Part shown: positions 43,825 to 50,565 of the stretch, piece after piece | Layout: the number at the start of each line of letters is the position of its first letter | Numbering within the stretch: the first letter of the stretch is position 1 | From: a virus | IMG/VR virus record: IMGVR_UViG_3300025759_000072 | Location: 1-64,000 of that record | DNA: 64,000 nt | Direction: 5' to 3' (one strand) | Position numbers and translations under genes: made by a program | The notes under the pieces: generated by a model | Told to the model about the DNA's origin: nothing | Databases searched by the model: none | Seen by the model: the letters and a program-made list of their open reading frames with translations, nothing else

Positions 43825-43857
43825 GCGCACTTATTAAGTAGTGACCCTTAGTATTTA

Positions 43858-44091
43858 TTAGTCTTTCTTATTAATGAACTTCTGAAGACGTTCAGCCTGA
43901 TCGATAATCTCTTCAGGTGAAAACATCTTAGGAACGTACTTGTCAACTTCTTTATAAAGTGACTCGTTCGTTTCCATTGCTTTGGTCATAGTTTCCCATG
44001 CCATTGCTGCTGATTGCTCATATTGACGATCAAGCATATCTTTAGCCATTTTCAATAGGTCAAAACGAATTTCGTATGGGTTCTTAGTCAT
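43858..44091 (-). CDS. Conserved small T4-like phage protein
   Basis: 77 residues, helical: MTKNPYEIRFDLLKMAKDML, then DRQYEQSAAMAWETM and PKMFSPEEIIDQAERLQKFI. The KNPYEIR start is familiar from small proteins of marine T4-like phages. Role unknown. GGAG precedes the ATG, and the terminator at 43795 ends the transcript. Confidence 0.7.
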   Translation of the reverse strand: MTKNPYEIRFDLLKMAKDMLDRQYEQSAAMAWETMTKAMETNESLYKEVDKYVPKMFSPEEIIDQAERLQKFINKKD

Positions 44092-44120
44092 AGTCTTTAC
44101 TCCTTTGTGTGTTGTGTGTG

Positions 44121-44252
44121 TTAATATTTCAATAAACGTTGACGCATTAGTCTTTGGGCATCAGTATGCATACCCTCACGTGCTAAGGCTTCTGCAGCTT
44201 TAGCAGTTCCAATAAGTTCAAAATATTTGATTAGACTTTCGAAAAAGTGCAT
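44121..44252 (-). CDS. 43-residue small protein
   Basis: Reads MHFFESLIKYFELIGTAKAA then EALAREGMHTDAQRLMRQRLLKY: a single amphipathic helical protein with a basic C terminus. AGGAG lies 7 bases before the ATG, good evidence for translation. A late promoter octamer is at 44299-44306. Function unknown. Confidence 0.62.
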   Translation of the reverse strand: MHFFESLIKYFELIGTAKAAEALAREGMHTDAQRLMRQRLLKY

Positions 44253-44298
44253 GGCGGGTCTCCTGTGTGTTGTGTGTAAAGCAATTATTGCTTCGATT

Positions 44299-44306
44299 TA
44301 TTTATA
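44299..44306 (-). promoter_or_regulatory. Late promoter TATAAATA
   Basis: Exact octamer just downstream of the tmRNA hairpin and about 47 bases before the 43-residue gene. Confidence 0.7.
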
Positions 44307-44308
44307 AT

Positions 44309-44338
44309 GGCAGTTTTTCTGTTTCTAGGAAAACTGCC
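44309..44338 (-). terminator. Hairpin ending the tmRNA transcript
   Basis: 9-bp perfect stem GGCAGTTTT/AAAACTGCC (44309-44317 with 44330-44338), 12-base loop. No U-run follows directly, so it could be either a terminator or a processing/stability structure for the coding piece. Confidence 0.6.
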
Positions 44339-44339
44339 A

Positions 44340-44612
44340 AACCCAAGAAAGATTAAGCCGCTAGGCGGTAATCCTCAATGTAATTATCGTTTGCTGCGAC
44401 AATTATAGTGTTTGACCTATTACGCGGTCAGCCGTGTTACTCCAATTCGCTATACACCATCAGTCGATCCTAGCACACCCCCAAAAGCACACCGAGATTC
44501 TTTATACCCAGCCTAGGAAAGGAACCTTTCGGTGCCCGATGTGCTTTTGGTGGAGGTGCGGGGATTTGCACCCCGGTCCTGTCTAGCTTTCGCTCCTCTT
44601 CAACGTAACATA
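44340..44612 (-). ncRNA. ssrA: Two-piece (circularly permuted) tmRNA
   Basis: Transfer-messenger RNA: rescues stalled ribosomes and tags the protein for degradation. In transcription order, the acceptor piece comes first (to 44548), with T arm CGGGG-TGCAAAT-CCCCG, then CACCTCC, A and an encoded CCA. The intervening loop (44483-44547) pairs with itself (AAAAGCACA/TGTGCTTTT). The coding piece then starts GGGGGTG at 44482. GGGGGTG pairs with CACCTCC over 7 bp with a G3-U70 wobble, the alanine identity pair. GGATCGAC follows in the D region, as in other tmRNAs. The tag frame (44353-44397) starts GCA GCA AAC GAT AAT. Outer ends are approximate; pseudoknots were not modelled. Confidence 0.9.
44353..44397 (-). 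other. tmRNA tag reading frame (AANDNYIEDYRLAA)
   Basis: 14 codons plus TAA. The AANDN beginning and LAA end match alphaproteobacterial tmRNA tags, whose C-terminal residues are read by ClpXP. The charged middle differs from host tags I know. Confidence 0.88.
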
Positions 44613-44879
44613 TTATTTATTATAATTTACTTTTTTATCATTGTCAATAGATTTTTCAGTTTTATCCCATTCAAAGGTATCTCGCATTTCCAACAGACGT
44701 TTCTTATCCTTAGACCTATCGATAATGATGTAGTTGTCTTCCTTGCACTTAATCTCTTTACAGATTACAGGCGAGAGAACAGCACCAGCAAGAGTAGCAA
44801 TGATCGATACAGGCTCAATCGCTTTTGCTGGTTGACTCAGGAAGACCAGCGGCAGCACGAAGAGAAGTCTTTTCTTCAT
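44613..44879 (-). CDS. Small secreted protein with signal peptide
   Basis: 88 residues: signal peptide MKKRLLFVLPLVFLSQPAKA, then a short hydrophobic, Gly/Ala-containing stretch (EPVSIIATLAGAVLSPVI), Cys residues at ICKEIKC and a charged tail. AAAGGAGG precedes the ATG. Its 5' end overlaps the lipoprotein gene by 65 bases and its 3' end holds the tmRNA promoter. Function unknown. Confidence 0.65.
   Translation of the reverse strand: MKKRLLFVLPLVFLSQPAKAIEPVSIIATLAGAVLSPVICKEIKCKEDNYIIIDRSKDKKRLLEMRDTFEWDKTEKSIDNDKKVNYNK
44619..44647 (-). promoter_or_regulatory. tmRNA promoter TTGACA-17-TATAAT
   Basis: Exact consensus hexamers (44642-44647 and 44619-44624). Predicted +1 is about 44612, at the 5' end of the acceptor piece. 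The promoter is built into the last codons of the upstream gene (Ile-Asp-Asn...Tyr-Asn-Lys). Confidence 0.82.
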
Positions 44880-45462
44880 CCTTAACCTCCTTTGAAACCT
44901 TGTCTAGTTCTTTCCATGCTTTCTCAGACTGAAACTTAGACTGCATAGCACGAACGGTCATTAGACGATTACGAATGATCTTTGCTGCTTCCTTAGAGTC
45001 GAATGCAAGAAGAACATATGAACTATACTGAATGCCATTAGGAATGACTTCAATCTTACGCTGCTCGTATCCATTGACTTCAGCATCAGAAACAATGTTC
45101 TTCGTCGCCTTTTCTACTTCATTAAGTACAGCAACATCAAAATCATCACCGCCGATCTTAGCAGTGTATGTCTTTGTCTGACTCCGCAATTTAGAATAGA
45201 TACGATCTGCCAGTTGCTCCTTTGCATTCAATCGAGCGATATCGATTGATAACTGTAGATCAGGCATCGTTGCCGTACCAACAGAGAATACCACATCCTT
45301 ATCCTCATGGTTCTCAAGGAACCAACTTGGAATCGAAGATGTAGTTTCCTTGACTTGCTTCTGCTTATACTCAAACATCTCTTTGTTCGCTACCATCTCA
45401 GGTGTGGTAGATGAACACGCAGCCAGAGATAACGCTCCAGCAATCACACAAATATTCTTCAT
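44815..45462 (-). CDS. LPP20-like outer membrane lipoprotein
   Basis: 215 residues from MKNICVIAGALSLAAC, a lipoprotein signal with lipobox LAAC. PSWFLENHEDKDVVFSVGTA then SIDIARLNAKEQLADRI fits the LPP20 family pattern (P.W.......G.G.......A...A...LA). The domain is widespread in surface or motility-associated lipoproteins. GGAGG lies 8 bases before the chosen ATG; the upstream start would lose the lipoprotein signal. Its ATG overlaps the stop of the 44-residue gene (ATGA). Part of a secreted-protein cassette. Confidence 0.7.
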   Translation of the reverse strand: MKNICVIAGALSLAACSSTTPEMVANKEMFEYKQKQVKETTSSIPSWFLENHEDKDVVFSVGTATMPDLQLSIDIARLNAKEQLADRIYSKLRSQTKTYTAKIGGDDFDVAVLNEVEKATKNIVSDAEVNGYEQRKIEVIPNGIQYSSYVLLAFDSKEAAKIIRNRLMTVRAMQSKFQSEKAWKELDKVSKEVKDEEKTSLRAAAGLPESTSKSD

Positions 45463-45593
45463 TTTATAATCCTCCATTCTGTATTTTTAACTCCACAAAA
45501 CTTGTCATATACTTGATCAGTATATGGCATCCATTCAGGCATAGTATATACTAAACCAACACCAATAACAACACCAACAATAACCTTAATCAT
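45459..45593 (-). CDS. 44-residue membrane protein
   Basis: Starts MIKVIVGVVIGVGLVYTMPE, a single hydrophobic helix with a Gly pattern, followed by a short soluble tail with one Cys. AGGAAG precedes the ATG, which lies in the last codons of the upstream gene; the stop overlaps the lipoprotein ATG. Too short for confident family assignment. Confidence 0.6.
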   Translation of the reverse strand: MIKVIVGVVIGVGLVYTMPEWMPYTDQVYDKFCGVKNTEWRIIK

Positions 45594-46113
45594 TACAAAC
45601 TTCCTTGTAACCTTTCAGTCTATATCCTTCACCATATTGAACTGTTGCTTCTACTAACTTACATTTTTTATTCAAAACAACTTCCTGAACCTCACCATAC
45701 TTCGGCAATCGATGGGGTAATGGAATCTTGAGTTGATTATCAGTCTTTCCAATCTTTGTATTACACTTCATAGATGTTGTTGATGAAAACATCTCAGGCG
45801 ACACTCGGCGATAGATAGAATCTTTGGCTCTTGTAATAGCCCTATCACACGCCTCGTCTTCAGCCATGGATGTATCAAACACGAACGAAGAAATACCACG
45901 ATGCCATTCACCATCGACCTTGCTGCGAATAATAATAAGGCATTTCTTTGCACCATGAAAGTCAATTACCTTCCGCTTCTCAATATTCGTCTGTTCAATC
46001 TTCTTTACATGAACAGAAGAGACATCGCGGTCATAGTTACATTCACCATACGCTACTGTAGGAATGAGTAACAGAGGCGTAAACTTACTGTATCGAATGA
46101 GAGATTTTAACAT
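45586..46113 (-). CDS. Secreted protein of the surface cassette
   Basis: 175 residues with an N-terminal hydrophobic signal (FTPLLLIPTVAYGEC) and four Cys in the mature part (CNYDRDVSS, KKCLIII, KCNTKIG, KKCKLVEA) that could form disulphides. It has a domain with ITRAKDSIYRRVSPEMFSS. Overlaps its neighbours at both ends, so translated as one operon. Function unknown. Confidence 0.6.
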   Translation of the reverse strand: MLKSLIRYSKFTPLLLIPTVAYGECNYDRDVSSVHVKKIEQTNIEKRKVIDFHGAKKCLIIIRSKVDGEWHRGISSFVFDTSMAEDEACDRAITRAKDSIYRRVSPEMFSSTTSMKCNTKIGKTDNQLKIPLPHRLPKYGEVQEVVLNKKCKLVEATVQYGEGYRLKGYKEVCND

Positions 46114-46501
46114 CGATCTTATCGCTTTCCGGTTTCAACTTAGTTCTTGTTTGATACACTTTACCACCAAGTTCATATGTCACAAGGAATCCTTCAAGCA
46201 CCGTTTGGACTTCTGTGCGGTGTAGAGTCTTACACTCCTCAACATAGATCGTCGCTGTTGGAGCAGTGACTTTCTTGAACATCCTTTGAAAGATATCATC
46301 TGTGTTATAGATTTGGTTCGCACCCTTTGTGATCGGGATTACCTTTCTTATCATATCACATTTTTCATATGGTATCGATACTGTTGTGTTTCGAGTCAAG
46401 GGTTGTGTTTCAATGATCGTGCCAGATAATGTTTCAGCGTTTGCTTGGTCAATCATTAAGATTGATGTGAAAAACATAATGGATGCTAGTTTATTTTTCA
46501 T
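46085..46501 (-). CDS. Secreted protein resembling glycine-zipper envelope proteins without the zipper
   Basis: 138 residues from MKNKLASIMFFTSILMIDQA (signal peptide). The pattern LSGTIIETQPLTRNTTVSIP, YEKCDMI and later FLVTYELGGKVYQTRTKLKP is like the N- and C-terminal halves of bacterial glycine-zipper 2TM envelope proteins (VTY.Y.G....T....P), but the central Gly-rich membrane segment is missing. GGAG is 6 bases before the chosen ATG; the longer in-frame start is unlikely. First gene of the secreted cassette, divergent from the HNH gene. Confidence 0.55.
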   Translation of the reverse strand: MKNKLASIMFFTSILMIDQANAETLSGTIIETQPLTRNTTVSIPYEKCDMIRKVIPITKGANQIYNTDDIFQRMFKKVTAPTATIYVEECKTLHRTEVQTVLEGFLVTYELGGKVYQTRTKLKPESDKIDVKISHSIQ

Positions 46502-46525
46502 AACAAACTCCGAAATCTTGTTTAT

Positions 46526-46533
46526 TATAAATA
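46526..46533 (+). promoter_or_regulatory. Late promoter TATAAATA for the HNH gene
   Basis: Exact octamer, two bases before the leader hairpin, so late transcripts would start within the hairpin. Confidence 0.7.
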
Positions 46534-46535
46534 GT

Positions 46536-46565
46536 GTTAGTCGCGGAGAGGCAACTCCCACTAAC
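46536..46565 (+). promoter_or_regulatory. Hairpin in the HNH endonuclease 5' leader
   Basis: 6-bp stem GTTAGT/ACTAAC, 3/1 internal loop, 4-bp stem GGAG/CTCC, 6-base loop, then TCTAA and AAAGGAGG. The outer stem and loop layout equal those of the hairpin at 1553-1583, though bases differ. A GGAG lies inside the stem. Confidence 0.65.
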
Positions 46566-46592
46566 TCTAAACCTGTAAAGGAGGTCCAGCAT

Positions 46593-47120
46593 ATGACTAT
46601 ATATCACAATCACCACATCATTCCTAAACACATAGGTGGTACTGACGACCCATCAAATCTTGTTCGTTTGACTGTAGAAGAACATGCCGAAGCACATCAA
46701 AAACTCTATGAAGAACACGGTCGTTGGCAAGATTATTGCGCATGGAAATCACTCAGTGGTCAAATAACTGATTCTGAACGTAATATACTTCGTTCTAAGA
46801 ACAGAGATACCAGTTACATGCAATCCGAAGAGTATAGTAAGAAAGTATCGGAAGCATGTAAGGGAAGGTCTCCAACTAAAGGTTGTTTTCAAAAAGGACA
46901 CAAACGTTCCAAACAGTCTATTGAAAAACAGAAATCTAAAATAACTGGCAAAAAACGTGGACCTTACAAATACAATCATGAGAAATGTTCAAAAAAAGTT
47001 ACTGTTTATGGTAAAGAATACCCCAGTGTCGCCGCTGCTAAACGGGACACTGGGCACTCCTATTATACTATCATGCGGCTTCAGCCATCTCAATGGCAGT
47101 TTCAAGAGCCTTTGCTTTGA
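46593..47120 (+). CDS. HNH homing endonuclease with NUMOD motifs
   Basis: 175 residues. The HNH core is HNHHIIPKHIGGTDDPSNLV then RLTVEEHAEAHQKLYEEHG. It is followed by NUMOD3-like repeats (EACKGRSPTKGCF, KSKITGKKRGPYK) and a C-terminal NUMOD1-like DNA-binding segment (VYGKEYPSVAAAKRDTGHSY). AAAGGAGG precedes the ATG. It lies on the plus strand against its neighbours, and its 3' end overlaps the convergent DUF932 gene by 50 bases, the usual look of a mobile free-standing endonuclease. Confidence 0.88.
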   Translation: MTIYHNHHIIPKHIGGTDDPSNLVRLTVEEHAEAHQKLYEEHGRWQDYCAWKSLSGQITDSERNILRSKNRDTSYMQSEEYSKKVSEACKGRSPTKGCFQKGHKRSKQSIEKQKSKITGKKRGPYKYNHEKCSKKVTVYGKEYPSVAAAKRDTGHSYYTIMRLQPSQWQFQEPLL

Positions 47121-48018
47121 GTTTGGAGTTATAACCATACCAAGCAGAGGTTAGGCGAGTGTCGTCAGAACGACCCAGAGTGTGGTCGGTCATGTAGGTG
47201 ACGGTATTGAATGCCGCCCAAAAAGTACCAGCACCAAACTCTGCACCAGGCTGAGTGTGAAGAACTTCCATTGCCTCTTTAGAGTTACGAGAGACAGCAT
47301 TTTCCTTGCCCTTCGCATTGGAGGTAACAGGGAAGATACGATTGAAGTACTCAACGATGTTATCGTTAGTGAACCGCTTGGAACCAAGGAACTGAGCAGC
47401 CTCCTTGTAGGTATCCAACTTCTCCTTAGCAACACCGAGTTGTGCTTTCACCTCATCGGCGTCGAAGACACGACGGTGATTGACCTTCACAGCGTAGTTA
47501 GTCACACCCTGAAGAGCCATCGAAAGCGTATTCCAGCAAACGACACGAGTCGGCGTCATCTTCACGTCAATGGTCTGACCATACTTGTGAGGATTAGAGA
47601 ACAGAAGGTACTGTTCAACAACATCGTTCTTAAACACTTCGAAAGCATCATTGACCTTCGCAAGTGCCCATACACGGGAACCATCAGTCAACGCACCAGC
47701 GGTATGCATTTCCATATCGCCAGCAGCAACGAAGTCATTAAAGAAATCGAATGCTTCGGTATTCTGAAGCGGATTCCAGTCTTCGCCGATAACGTCAAAG
47801 AACTTGTCATCGGAAGAACGGTAGAGAGCTTTCTTGCCAGGAACGACGATTTGTTCGCCATCAGAACCAGTAACGGTCATGTCACGAACTTCGACTTCCC
47901 AGTCAAGACCAGCCTTTTCGAGCATCTGCTCTGGAGTCAGATCAGAACTGACCGGAACACCAAGACCGTGCCACGGAACTTCACCTGCGTATGCCATTGT
48001 TTCAACTGCTGCAACCAT
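47071..48018 (-). CDS. DUF932 / phage-plasmid-like protein (TIGR03299 type)
   Basis: 315 residues from MVAAVETMAYAGEVPWHGLG, the standard start of this family; also MTPTRVVCWNTLSMAL and FNTVTYMTDHTLGR. The family is common on phages and plasmids and its biochemical role is not established. AGGAG is 7 bases before the ATG, and a TTGACT-17-TATAGT promoter lies at 48061-48089. Its last 50 bases overlap the HNH gene on the other strand. Confidence 0.85.
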   Translation of the reverse strand: MVAAVETMAYAGEVPWHGLGVPVSSDLTPEQMLEKAGLDWEVEVRDMTVTGSDGEQIVVPGKKALYRSSDDKFFDVIGEDWNPLQNTEAFDFFNDFVAAGDMEMHTAGALTDGSRVWALAKVNDAFEVFKNDVVEQYLLFSNPHKYGQTIDVKMTPTRVVCWNTLSMALQGVTNYAVKVNHRRVFDADEVKAQLGVAKEKLDTYKEAAQFLGSKRFTNDNIVEYFNRIFPVTSNAKGKENAVSRNSKEAMEVLHTQPGAEFGAGTFWAAFNTVTYMTDHTLGRSDDTRLTSAWYGYNSKLKAKALETAIEMAEAA

Positions 48019-48060
48019 AATATATCTCCTGTTAGGTTGTTTCACTCAATCAATATAATA

Positions 48061-48089
48061 ACTATAACTTATTTTGATAAAAAAGTCAA
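48061..48089 (-). promoter_or_regulatory. Early-type promoter TTGACT-17-TATAGT
   Basis: Hexamers at 48084-48089 and 48061-48066, with a T-rich spacer; drives the DUF932 gene. Confidence 0.72.
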
Positions 48090-48108
48090 TAGTTATTTTT
48101 AAAAAAGA

Positions 48109-48447
48109 TTAAGCGCCAGTCCAACTGGCGCTATAAGTTTCGTCAAAGATGTTGCCACGAGCAAAGTTCCGAGCAGGAGTTTTCCAACTTGCGGCTTTCA
48201 GAATGTCGCCAAAAGCAAACTTTGGGTCATCGTGGGTGTTCACAATGAACGAGTGAACAGAACCTTTCTGAACAACCTTGACATATTTGCTACCCATCTT
48301 GAATGACAGACTTTCTGTAAAGTCGGCAATCATGCGTTCTTTCGTTTCAATCTTGCCAAACTTGCCACGATTCATCCATTCTGTGTAGTCAGTATAAATG
48401 TGGTCAAGATAACGACGAAGTGAGGTTTTGATTTCAGTGTTGCTCAT
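48109..48447 (-). CDS. Small early protein
   Basis: 112 residues from MSNTEIKTSLRRYLDHIYTD. The sequence includes FTESLSFKMGSKYVKVVQKG, SVHSFIVN and AASWKTPARNFARGNIFD, typical of a small phage protein of unknown role. GGAG precedes the ATG. It is the first gene after one of the repeated promoter modules, whose leader contains in-frame but probably untranslated ATGs. Confidence 0.68.
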   Translation of the reverse strand: MSNTEIKTSLRRYLDHIYTDYTEWMNRGKFGKIETKERMIADFTESLSFKMGSKYVKVVQKGSVHSFIVNTHDDPKFAFGDILKAASWKTPARNFARGNIFDETYSASWTGA

Positions 48448-48480
48448 TTGAGTCTCCGTTTGTTTTCTCATCATATATAC

Positions 48481-48509
48481 ATTATATCTTGTTTTTAAAA
48501 ATAAGTCAA
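48481..48509 (-). promoter_or_regulatory. Repeated early promoter module, TTGACT-17-TATAAT
   Basis: Hexamers at 48504-48509 and 48481-48486. The spacer TATTTTTAAAAACAAGA and the ATGATGAGAAAACA leader are shared with modules at 49614, 50194 and 50566. Confidence 0.82.
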
Positions 48510-48694
48510 CCCCTAAAATCACTTTTTTCAATAAAATGTATTTTATATGGAAAGTCTTCGCCGAACCGCCATTTAGCAAGTTCTCGTGCGATTCGTGTAT
48601 TTGGCGCACGGACCACCATCGTCTGATCTTTGCGGTTGGCAAAGTCATATCCAATCGTGTAGAGATCGTAGTCTTCGAACGTGTAGGTGCTCAT
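48506..48694 (-). CDS. Small early protein
   Basis: 62 residues, MSTYTFEDYDLYTIGYDFAN then RKDQTMVVRAPNTRIARELA. GGAGG lies 6 bases before the ATG. The stop overlaps the -35 of the next promoter. Role unknown. Confidence 0.62.
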   Translation of the reverse strand: MSTYTFEDYDLYTIGYDFANRKDQTMVVRAPNTRIARELAKWRFGEDFPYKIHFIEKSDFRG

Positions 48695-48697
48695 TAC

Positions 48698-48910
48698 TCA
48701 ACCTCCAGAAATCTTAACAGAACGTTCGAGAACACCATCAAGAGCATCAAGAGTCTTGACAAACGTCATCAACTGATCGTGTAAATCGTGTGATCCAGTG
48801 GTGGTTGTGTCTTGATCAAGAGCAGTAAGCACGTTCAGTTTCTGGCGAATCTGCTCAGAAAGACCAGACATGTTACCAAGAATTTCGAGTTTCATATGTT
48901 CGTTTTTCAT
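48698..48910 (-). CDS. Small helical early protein
   Basis: 70 residues, MKNEHMKLEILGNMSGLSEQ then IRQKLNVLTALDQDTTTTGS and a C-terminal helix. AGGAG precedes the ATG. A strong hairpin with T-run lies between it and the upstream gene, so it may be expressed by read-through. Role unknown. Confidence 0.62.
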   Translation of the reverse strand: MKNEHMKLEILGNMSGLSEQIRQKLNVLTALDQDTTTTGSHDLHDQLMTFVKTLDALDGVLERSVKISGG

Positions 48911-48933
48911 TATATATCTCCTATCAAAGGTCT

Positions 48934-48991
48934 AAAAAGAGAGATTAGCAGTGGCTCTTAACCCTAACCCGAAGGTGCCAGAAATCTCTCT
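48934..48991 (-). terminator. Terminator-like hairpin between small early genes
   Basis: 9-bp stem AGAGAGATT/AATCTCTCT (48938-48946 with 48983-48991) with an inner TGGC/GCCA pairing. On the minus strand TTTTT follows. It would end the transcript of the gene at 49001. Confidence 0.72.
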
Positions 48992-49000
48992 AATCGTTCG

Positions 49001-49237
49001 CTACTTTACAGCGCGAACGTAACGTTGGACATCGCTGTCTACAAACTTGCCCGTGGAAGCCCACGAACGGAATGCAGAACACTCTAGGAAACCAGCTTCA
49101 CACTTCTGAGCGTGTTCACAAGTCTCACAGGGCATAGCCATGTCGTCAATCATCGTTTCAGGTTGAAACGATTTCTTAGTGGCTTTCTCGAACTGAAACT
49201 CAGAATCGTAGCCGATAGAAAAGTAATCACGAGACAT
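49001..49237 (-). CDS. Small Cys-rich, possibly zinc-binding protein
   Basis: 78 residues from the second of two adjacent ATGs (better spaced from AAGGAG). PCETCEHAQKCEAGFLECSA has a C-x2-C-x5-C-x6-C pattern fit for one metal ion, followed by FRSWASTGKF. Similar short proteins occur in marine phages. Driven by the module at 49271-49299. Confidence 0.65.
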   Translation of the reverse strand: MSRDYFSIGYDSEFQFEKATKKSFQPETMIDDMAMPCETCEHAQKCEAGFLECSAFRSWASTGKFVDSDVQRYVRAVK

Positions 49238-49270
49238 CATATACTCCTTTTTTCATCTCATCATATACAC

Positions 49271-49299
49271 AGTATATCTTATTTTTAAAAATAAGTCAA
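49271..49299 (-). promoter_or_regulatory. Repeated early promoter module, TTGACT-17-TATACT
   Basis: Hexamers at 49294-49299 and 49271-49276, with the same spacer except one base; the leader is shorter than in other copies. Confidence 0.8.
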
Positions 49300-49338
49300 C
49301 CCCTAAAATGCATTATTTTTAAAAAAAATTATATCTTT

Positions 49339-49375
49339 GGATACTCGTCGGAAATCAAACGTTCGACGAGTATCC
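49339..49375 (-). terminator. 12-bp perfect hairpin, probable terminator
   Basis: GGATACTCGTCG (49339-49350) pairs with CGACGAGTATCC (49364-49375), 13-base loop. On the minus strand a run of eight T follows after ten bases. It closes the transcript of the gene at 49386 just before the next promoter. Confidence 0.72.
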
Positions 49376-49385
49376 ATTGATATTT

Positions 49386-49565
49386 TTATGCTCGGCCCGC
49401 ATAGTAACCCATAGAAGCAAGGTTTACTTGCTTACGGCCGCGATTGGTAACGCTGGAAGAATTACGGAAAGTCTTCACTTTCTTCTTTGAAGCGGGTAAT
49501 ACAGTAATCTTAATGCCCGTTTCAAGTTCTTTAGCGATCAGTTTACGGATTTCAGATTTGGTCAT
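49386..49565 (-). CDS. Small basic early protein
   Basis: 59 residues: MTKSEIRKLIAKELETGIKI then VLPASKKKVKTFRNSSSVTN and RGRKQVNLASMGYYAGRA. Strongly basic, so nucleic-acid binding is possible. Driven by the promoter at 49614-49642; a GAGAG motif precedes the ATG. Confidence 0.65.
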   Translation of the reverse strand: MTKSEIRKLIAKELETGIKITVLPASKKKVKTFRNSSSVTNRGRKQVNLASMGYYAGRA

Positions 49566-49613
49566 CTCAATTCTCTCTTTCGTGGTGTGTGTCTGTTTTC
49601 TCATCATATACAC

Positions 49614-49642
49614 AGTATATCTTGTTTTTAAAAATAAGTCAA
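49614..49642 (-). promoter_or_regulatory. Repeated early promoter module with upstream A/T tract, TTGACT-17-TATACT
   Basis: Hexamers at 49637-49642 and 49614-49619. An A/T-rich stretch (49643-49695), nearly the same as at 50595-50650 and 51203-51240, lies upstream and resembles a UP element. Confidence 0.82.
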
Positions 49643-49711
49643 CTGTTTTTTTCAATAAAAACAAAAAAAGTTTTGTTTAAAATCAATAGGTTAGAATTTT
49701 TTTGTATTTTT

Positions 49712-49993
49712 TCAACCTACCATCGAATCAACGAATTTCACCATATCTTCAGCGAAAACGTCTTCTTCACGTTTTAACACTTTGTATTCAAACTTGCGAA
49801 CCTTACCGAACTCAATATCGTATAGATCACGACCGTTCAGTTTGATGGTCACATAACCTTTATTCTTTACCATACCAGTGGTTTTAAACCGCAAACCATC
49901 TTCCATGGCAACCATATCTTTAGCGCCCCAAGCCCAAGTAGCCATCGGGTCAATCATCCTAATCTGTTCAAGGATCGTTTTTGCTATGCTCAT
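49712..49993 (-). CDS. Small early protein
   Basis: 93 residues from MSIAKTILEQIRMIDPMATW then AWGAKDMVAMEDGLRFKTTG and YVTIKLNGRDLYDIEFGKVR. This type is recurrent in phages; role unknown. The ATG at 49993 is preferred over the TTG at 50002. Second gene behind the promoter at 50194. Confidence 0.66.
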   Translation of the reverse strand: MSIAKTILEQIRMIDPMATWAWGAKDMVAMEDGLRFKTTGMVKNKGYVTIKLNGRDLYDIEFGKVRKFEYKVLKREEDVFAEDMVKFVDSMVG

Positions 49994-49998
49994 TTGAA

Positions 49999-50160
49999 TC
50001 AACCTTTCAATCCGTCAGTGAGACCCATCATTTCACATTCGCGGGGAAATTCAATCCACATTTGCTTGATTAGGTCTTCACGCTGTTTCTGAATCTCGGG
50101 AATTTCACAAATTTCCGAAAGTTCGAAGACCAGTTCAATCATGCTTTTAAACTTTTCCAT
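49999..50160 (-). CDS. Small early protein
   Basis: 53 residues from MEKFKSMIELVFELSEICEI, a short acidic helical protein. The start is taken as the ATG six bases after GAGAGAG rather than the ATGs in the promoter leader. Role unknown. Confidence 0.58.
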   Translation of the reverse strand: MEKFKSMIELVFELSEICEIPEIQKQREDLIKQMWIEFPRECEMMGLTDGLKG

Positions 50161-50193
50161 GTTCATCTCTCTCTGTTTTCTCATCATATACAC

Positions 50194-50222
50194 AGTATAT
50201 CTTGTTTTTAAAAATAAGTCAA
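50194..50222 (-). promoter_or_regulatory. Repeated early promoter module, TTGACT-17-TATACT
   Basis: Hexamers at 50217-50222 and 50194-50199, with the conserved spacer and leader. Confidence 0.82.
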
Positions 50223-50235
50223 CCCTTAAAATGCA

Positions 50236-50532
50236 TTATTTTGTTTTAATAATGTATGCAGGCTTAGACGAATCCATCTTGATATCGTCATTGATTACCT
50301 CTACATCTTCTTTAACGAAGACTCCAATAGGAGAACCGTTGATGGAGGTTTCACCTTCACGCTTGATTTCACCGAAAGGATAAGAGCAGGTGATCGTTTC
50401 AGCACCAGAGTACTCGTCTTCCTCTGCCCATTCTACGGTGTATCCGCTTTCAGTAACAGCGACAACAACACCTTCTGAGATAGGATACATCGCACCCCAG
50501 TTTCCGATAACTTCTGTTCCAACTTCAATCAT
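50236..50532 (-). CDS. Small early protein, SH3-like beta barrel suspected
   Basis: 98 residues from MIEVGTEVIGNWGAMYPISE then GVVVAVTESGYTVEWAEEDE, a beta pattern like small SH3/Tudor-type barrels (GTEV.G.WG...P..EG.VV.....G..V.W). GAGAG precedes the ATG by six bases. Function unknown. Confidence 0.62.
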   Translation of the reverse strand: MIEVGTEVIGNWGAMYPISEGVVVAVTESGYTVEWAEEDEYSGAETITCSYPFGEIKREGETSINGSPIGVFVKEDVEVINDDIKMDSSKPAYIIKTK

Positions 50533-50565
50533 GTTCATCTCTCTCTGTTTTCTCATCATATATAC

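Noticed and set aside
44548-44620. Ordinary tRNA suggested by the T-arm and encoded CCA on the minus strand
   Set aside because: No anticodon arm or 5' acceptor strand lies upstream; the matching 5' strand is downstream at 44476-44482, which is the permuted tmRNA order.
46329-46592. Extended N terminus of the HNH protein
   Set aside because: It would read through the divergent secreted gene, the late promoter and the leader hairpin; AAAGGAGG marks the ATG at 46593.
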